Assembly (NCBI RefSeq): GCF_029784155.1
Contig: NC_073691.1
Span: 120,466,226-120,530,225 of the forward strand
Reading direction: 5' to 3'
Source of the DNA: Uranotaenia lowii
Taxonomy: Eukaryota > Arthropoda > Insecta > Diptera > Culicidae
Length of the DNA stretch: 64,000 bases
The notes beneath the pieces were generated by a model, which worked only from the letters and a program-made list of their open reading frames with translations, was not told the origin of the DNA and did not search any database. A program made the position numbers and the translations under genes. This document shows positions 59,372 to 64,000 of the stretch, piece by piece (position 1 is the stretch's first letter; the number at the start of each line of letters is the position of its first letter).

Positions 59372-61433
59372 CTAGCTGACCCGGTGTGCTTTGCTACACC
59401 TTTCAAAAACAAATGATATTTTCGGAAATTATTCAAATTTTAATTGTCTTGTTGGCATTATTTTAAATCAAGTTATAACATAATTCATAAGCAACCGTTA
59501 TTGAATGCGAGCTGCAGCTGGAGTTTCGACTTGTAACACAAAGATGTCTTAAACTTATTTTCTGAAAGTTTATCTATAAATTTGTGTTAAAGATCTGATA
59601 ATTTTAAACTGTTTCTTTAAGCGTCGCCCTGAAAAAGGAGGGGCTCAAATTAATCGTACTCAAACAATCTAACCTATAAAATAAGGTTGTTTTTGCTTTA
59701 TATGTTCTGGTTTTATGCTAAAAAACTGATAAAAGAGCCCCCCTGTCCTTCCCTTCACCCCTTGCTCATATCAAATAAAGTGCCATTTGTTGATAAATTT
59801 TTAAGCTTTACAACAAAATTTCTTCTCCTGTCTACACTGTAAAGCGTAAGGGTCTATAACAATCGTAGAAAAATATCTCGTAGCCAAATACTTTTCCATG
59901 CTATATTTGTTTCCATTTGTTGGCTTCGTTAGCATAAATTGAGAACTTATGCTAACAAAATTGTATTGAGCTCAACTCCGTCCTCCCATGCACCTTCTCA
60001 CTGGAAGGAGGATGGTGTGTCAGATAATCTTAAATTCATACAAAAATGATTTTCCATGTTAAGTTTTGCCCATTTCTCGGATTTTGTTGTCAAAAAAAGA
60101 TAAATGTAAGCTTTCCTCTTCCCTTCCTTTATTACAAATTCTAGCATCCCACTGCAAGAAAGGAATTATTTGACAAAAAAAAAATTCTCGTATTGAACTA
60201 CCATCCCATGCTAAATTTGGTTTTATTTGCGTTGTAAATTCTTGAGTTATGCTTAAACTTATCACCATCCCCCTTCCGTTCTCCCCATTGAATGGAGGGG
60301 TGAGAACTTAATATTCACAAAAGTATTTTTTGTACTCAAATACTTTTTGATACCAAATTTTATTACATCTGCTCTATTAATTTTCGAGTTATGCAAAAAA
60401 ACTGTATGGAAGCCACCCTTTCCCCCTTATATCTTTTCGCTGAAAAAAGTGGGACTTCAATTTATAATAGAAACATTTTTCGTATCCTAATACCCTCACA
60501 TGCCAAATCAGCTCACCAATTATACTGAAAATTGTAAGGGAGACCTCTTCTCCCCCTTTTCATCCACCTTTTTGAAGGAGTGAGGGATATCAAATAATCA
60601 TAGAAGCATTTCTCGTTCCCAAATGTAGTTCCATGCCAAATTTGGTTCCATTTGCTGTTGTCGTTCTTAAGTTATGCAATAAAAATTGTATGAAACTTCC
60701 TTCCCTCTTTCATTTCTCCCCGCTGGAAGAAGGAAGGCGTCTCAAACAATCATTAGAACATGTCACGTTCCCAAATATCCGCCCATGCCAAATTCGATTC
60801 CATTTGCTTGATTCGTTTTCAAGTTATGAAAAAAAAAATTAAAAAAGGATCCCTCTCCCCTTTATATCTCCCTACTGGAAAGAGACAGGGGTCTCAAATA
60901 ATCATATAAATATTTTTCGTATCTAAATACCTTCCCATGCCAAATTTGGTTCCATTTGCTTTATTAGTTTTTGAGTTATGTAAAAAAACGAAAGAGACCC
61001 CCTCCCCCTTTCAACTGCATAGAGAGAGGGGTCTCAAATAATCATAGAAGCATTACTCGTATCAAAATACCTTCCCATGCCAAATTTGGTTCCAATATCT
61101 TGATTAGTTTTCGAGTTATATGAAAAATTGTAAGGTAGCCCCCCCTCCCCCCTTCCTATCACCCCACTGAGAGGAGGGAGGGGTACCTTATATTCATTGA
61201 AATATTCTCCGTTTCCAAATACCACCCCATGCCAAATTTGATACCATTTACTTGATTGGTTCTCGAGTTATGAAAAAAAATGTCTTTTGTTTGGGAGGCC
61301 CCTCCCCCCCTTCATGTTAGAGGGAGGGGTCCCAAACCATAATAGGAACCTTCCCCGGCCTCCAATACCCCCACCTGCCAAGTTTCACGTAAATCGGTTC
61401 AGTAGTTTCTGAGTCTATAGGGAACAGACAGAA

Positions 61434-61476
<43 letters not shown>

Positions 61477-61502
61477 AATTCATTTTTATATATATAGATA
61501 GA
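59372..61502 (-). mobile_element. Helitron-like tandem unit 4
   Basis: More diverged from units 1-3 and sharing variants with unit 5 (TTGTTGGCATTATTT and CATAATTCATAAGCAACCG near 59450 and 61590). CAGA repeats lie at about 61425-61476. Minus-strand ends are TCTATCTATATATA and CAGCTAG. Confidence 0.8.
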
Positions 61503-62099
61503 CTAGCTGACCCGGTGTGCTTTGCTACACTTTTCAAAAACAAATGTTATTTTCAGAAACTTTTTAAATTTTTATTGTTTTGTTGGCATTATTTTAAATC
61601 AAATAACAACATAATTCATAAGCAACCGCTTTTAAATGAGAACTACAGCTGGAGTTTCGAATTGCAATACAAAGATGACTTAAACAAATTTTCGGAATCT
61701 TGATCTGTGAATTTGTGTTAAAAATATGATAATTTTAATCTGTTTCTTTAAGCTTCGCCCTGAAAAAGGAGGGTCTCAAATTAATCTTACGCAAACAATC
61801 TAACTTATGAAATCTGGTTGTTATTGCTTGATATGTTCTAAAAACTGATAAGAGAGCCCCCCTGTCCTCCCTTTCACCCCCTGCTAAATGGAGGACGGGA
61901 TCTTTAATAATCATACCCATTTTTTTCGTTCCCCAAAATCCACTTATATCATATATAGTTTCATTGGTTGATAAGTTTTTGAGCTTTACAAAATTTATAT
62001 GGAGCCCCCTCCTCTCTTCCCCTCTCAACACTGTGAAGCGTAAGAGTCTATAACAATCGTAGAAATATATCTCGTAACCAAGTACCTTTCCATGCCATA

Positions 62100-62605
62100 T
62101 TTGTTTCCATTGGTTGGCTTCGTATGTATGTATGTTGTATGTTGGTAATCCACCATGGGTGCACGGATTCACCGCAGTTTCTGCCAAAGTATGGGTTCAC
62201 ATGCATTCCTTAGATTATTAGGTTCGACAAATCTCCAATGCAGCGCGCCACCATACCCGGACCCCATGGCTTCGTATGAACTGTTATGTGGTGAATGTAT
62301 TGCGTGTGTTGATGTAGGTATATTTTGGAAGAACGAATCAATCAGGTGGGCTAGTTTACTTACAGGTATTCCGGCATCCGTGTATATACCTGACCAGCTG
62401 GCAACTGATTGAACATTCCAATTATATAGTCAGTTATATAATGAAACACATCTTACCTGTCAGCCCGCTTATGGGATTCGAACCCAAAAGTTTTTCTTGC
62501 CGATACCGGGAATCGAACCCAGTACGCCTGGCGTACCAATACCAGACTCGCGCCAGCCTATCCACTAGACCACATCGGCGCTTTGTTTCCATTGGTTGGC
62601 TTCGT
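62100..62605 (-). mobile_element. tRNA-derived SINE with perfect 24-bp target duplication
   Basis: A 458-bp insertion (62124-62581) is flanked by identical 24-bp direct repeats (62100-62123 and 62582-62605) that are part of the Helitron unit. On the minus strand it begins with a tRNA-like head, has a unique body without coding frames, and ends in an ACAT-type repeat tail, as expected for a retroposed SINE. The perfect duplication suggests a recent insertion, younger than the array unit. Confidence 0.92.
62498..62579 (-). ncRNA. tRNA-like head of the SINE
   Basis: A 7-bp acceptor stem (GCCGATG with TATCGGC, one G-T pair), a D-arm with box A (TGGTCTAGTGGATAGGCTG), a 5-bp stem TGGCG/CGCCA closing an enlarged 17-nt loop, and a full T-arm with box B (GGTTCGATTCCC) can be folded. 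The enlarged anticodon loop argues against a working tRNA. A second box B (GGGTTCGAATCCC, 62474-62486) lies immediately downstream, as if a second tRNA T-arm were fused on. Confidence 0.8.
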
Positions 62606-64000
62606 TAGCATAAATTGAGAACTTATGCTAACAAAATTGTATTGGGCTCACCTCCCTCTTCCTATGTACCTACTCGCTGAAAGGAGGATGATGTGTCAGA
62701 TAATCATAGAATCATACCAAAATGAATTTTTATGTTAAGATTTGTCCATTTCTCGGATTTTGTAATAAAAAGTTAAATACATTCCTCTTCTCTTCCTATA
62801 TTCCCAATTCTATCCTCCTACTGCAAGAAAGGAATCGTTTCACATAGGAAAATTTCTAGTATTAAAATACCATCCCATGCCAAATTCGGTTTTATTTGCG
62901 TTGTAATTTATTGGGTTATGCATAAACTTGAAAGGAAGTACCATCTCCCCTTCCGTTCTTTCCATTGAATGGAGGGGTGAAAACTTAATATTCCTAAAAA
63001 TATTTTTCGTATTCAAATACTTTATGATGCCAAATTTGGTATCATTTGCACGATTTATTCTCAAGTTATGCAAAAAATTTGTATGGAAGCCCCTTTTTCC
63101 CCCTTTATATCATTCCGCTGAGAAAAGGTGGGGCTTCAATTTATTATAAAAACATTTCTCGTCTCCAAATACCCTCACATGCCAAATATGGTTCAATTTT
63201 CTCGATCAGCTCTCCAATTATACTGAAAATTGAAAGGAAGACCTCTCCCCTCCTTTTCATCCACTTTTTTGAAGGAGTGAGGGATACCAAATATTCATAG
63301 AAACATTTCTCGTACCCAAATATCGTTCCACGCCAAATTTGGTTCCATTTGCGGTTGTAGTTATCGAGTTATGCAGTAAAAATTGTATGAAACTCCCCTT
63401 CCTCTTTCCTTACTCCCCGCTGGAAGAAGGAAGGGGTCTCAAACAATCATTAGAACATGTCACGTTCCCAAATACCCGCCCATGCCAAATTTGGTTCCAT
63501 TAGCTTAATTAGTTTTTGAGTTATGTAAAAAATATGAAAGAGGCCCCTCCCACCTTAATAGGGAGTTATAGGGACTGGAAAGAGGGAGGGGTCTCAAATA
63601 ATCATAGAAATATTTTTCGTATCCTAATACCCTTCCATGCTAAATTTGGTTCCATTTGCTTTATTAGTTTTTGAGTTATGTAAAAAATTATGAAAGAGCC
63701 CCCCCCCCCCTTTATTCTGGAAAGAGGGAGGGGTCTCGAATAACCATTGAATTGTTTTTCGTATCCAAATACCTTCCCATGCCAAATTTGGTTCCAATAT
63801 CTTGATTAGTTTTCGAGTTGTATGATAAATTGTAAGGTAGCCCCCCTCCCCCCTTCCTATCACCCCATTGAGAGGAGGAAGGGGTACCTAATATTCATAG
63901 AAATATTCCTTGTTCCCAAATACCACCCCATGCCAAATTTGATACCATTTACTTGATGCGTTCCCGATTTATGCGAAAAATTTACTTTTGCTTGGGAGGC

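Larger units (their letters stand above)
61503..64000 (-). mobile_element. Helitron-like tandem unit 5 (runs off the window)
   Basis: Starts with the CTAG end at 61503 and follows the same sub-repeat order to the window edge at 64000. The edge falls in the segment just before the CAGA tract, so about 200 bp are missing. It is lengthened by the SINE at 62124-62581. Confidence 0.8.

Noticed and set aside
55219..61480. CAGA tracts considered as a CRISPR-like array
   Set aside because: They are simple tetranucleotide repeats without spacers, in a eukaryotic transposable element.
62498..62579. Functional tRNA gene
   Set aside because: The anticodon loop is enlarged, the sequence lies at the head of a 458-bp insertion with target duplications, and a second box B follows. 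A SINE head explains it better.
54031..63863. Many 60-120 residue open frames recurring in both strands of the array
   Set aside because: They recur because the modules repeat, have no conserved start or domain, and run through C-rich/G-rich hairpins. They are shadows of the repeat.

Overview
Eukaryotic, AT-rich, non-coding and extremely rich in transposable elements. I infer an insect, most likely a fly or mosquito: Tc1/mariner-type elements with TA target duplications, hAT-like elements, a Mag-like Ty3 element, RTE and Jockey/I-type fragments, tRNA-derived SINEs and Helitron-like elements occur together, which is typical of large mosquito genomes. No host protein-coding gene is recognisable. 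The window could be an intergenic region or a very large intron.

1-12.3 kb: mostly unassigned sequence with SINE heads and a stack of TIR/foldback elements. These are 3289-4193, 4325-7076 (carrying inverted arrays of a palindromic motif), 8200-8804, and an inverted repeat spanning about 8945-11695 that holds two younger insertions (9478-10225 and the foldback 10601-11428).

12.3-23.1 kb: the most informative nest. A non-LTR retrotransposon endonuclease region is split by an 8.45 kb TIR element (12941-21391, 8-bp target duplication). That element contains a hAT-like element (13303-20897, perfect 8-bp duplication), which contains a complete Ty3/Mag-like LTR retrotransposon (13528-18921, 5-bp duplication, intact gag and pol on the minus strand). 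An internally deleted mariner-like copy (21909-22933) and a 60-bp poly-A retroposon stub follow.

23.1-53.1 kb: a (TA)n microsatellite, an RTE reverse transcriptase fragment, an older Helitron-like element broken by a Tc3-like transposon that is itself interrupted by a smaller TA element, a Tc1 transposon with long IR/DR-type termini and a mutated catalytic residue, a long-TIR element interrupted by a second inverted copy of the same small TA element, three related copies of a CCGTAA-ended element, a short reverse transcriptase fragment, and long stretches of unassigned sequence.

53.1-64 kb (window end): a head-to-tail tandem array of at least five ~2.0-2.7 kb units. Read on the minus strand, each unit ends in a hairpin plus CTAG and most begin with TC, so the units fit Helitron end rules and abut almost directly. 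Each unit is built of ~140-155 nt sub-repeats. The last unit carries a SINE with a perfect 24-bp target duplication and a composite tRNA-like head.

The genes do not form a pathway. They are the proteins, or remains of proteins, that mobilise these elements. Only the Ty3/Mag-like gag-pol looks potentially functional.
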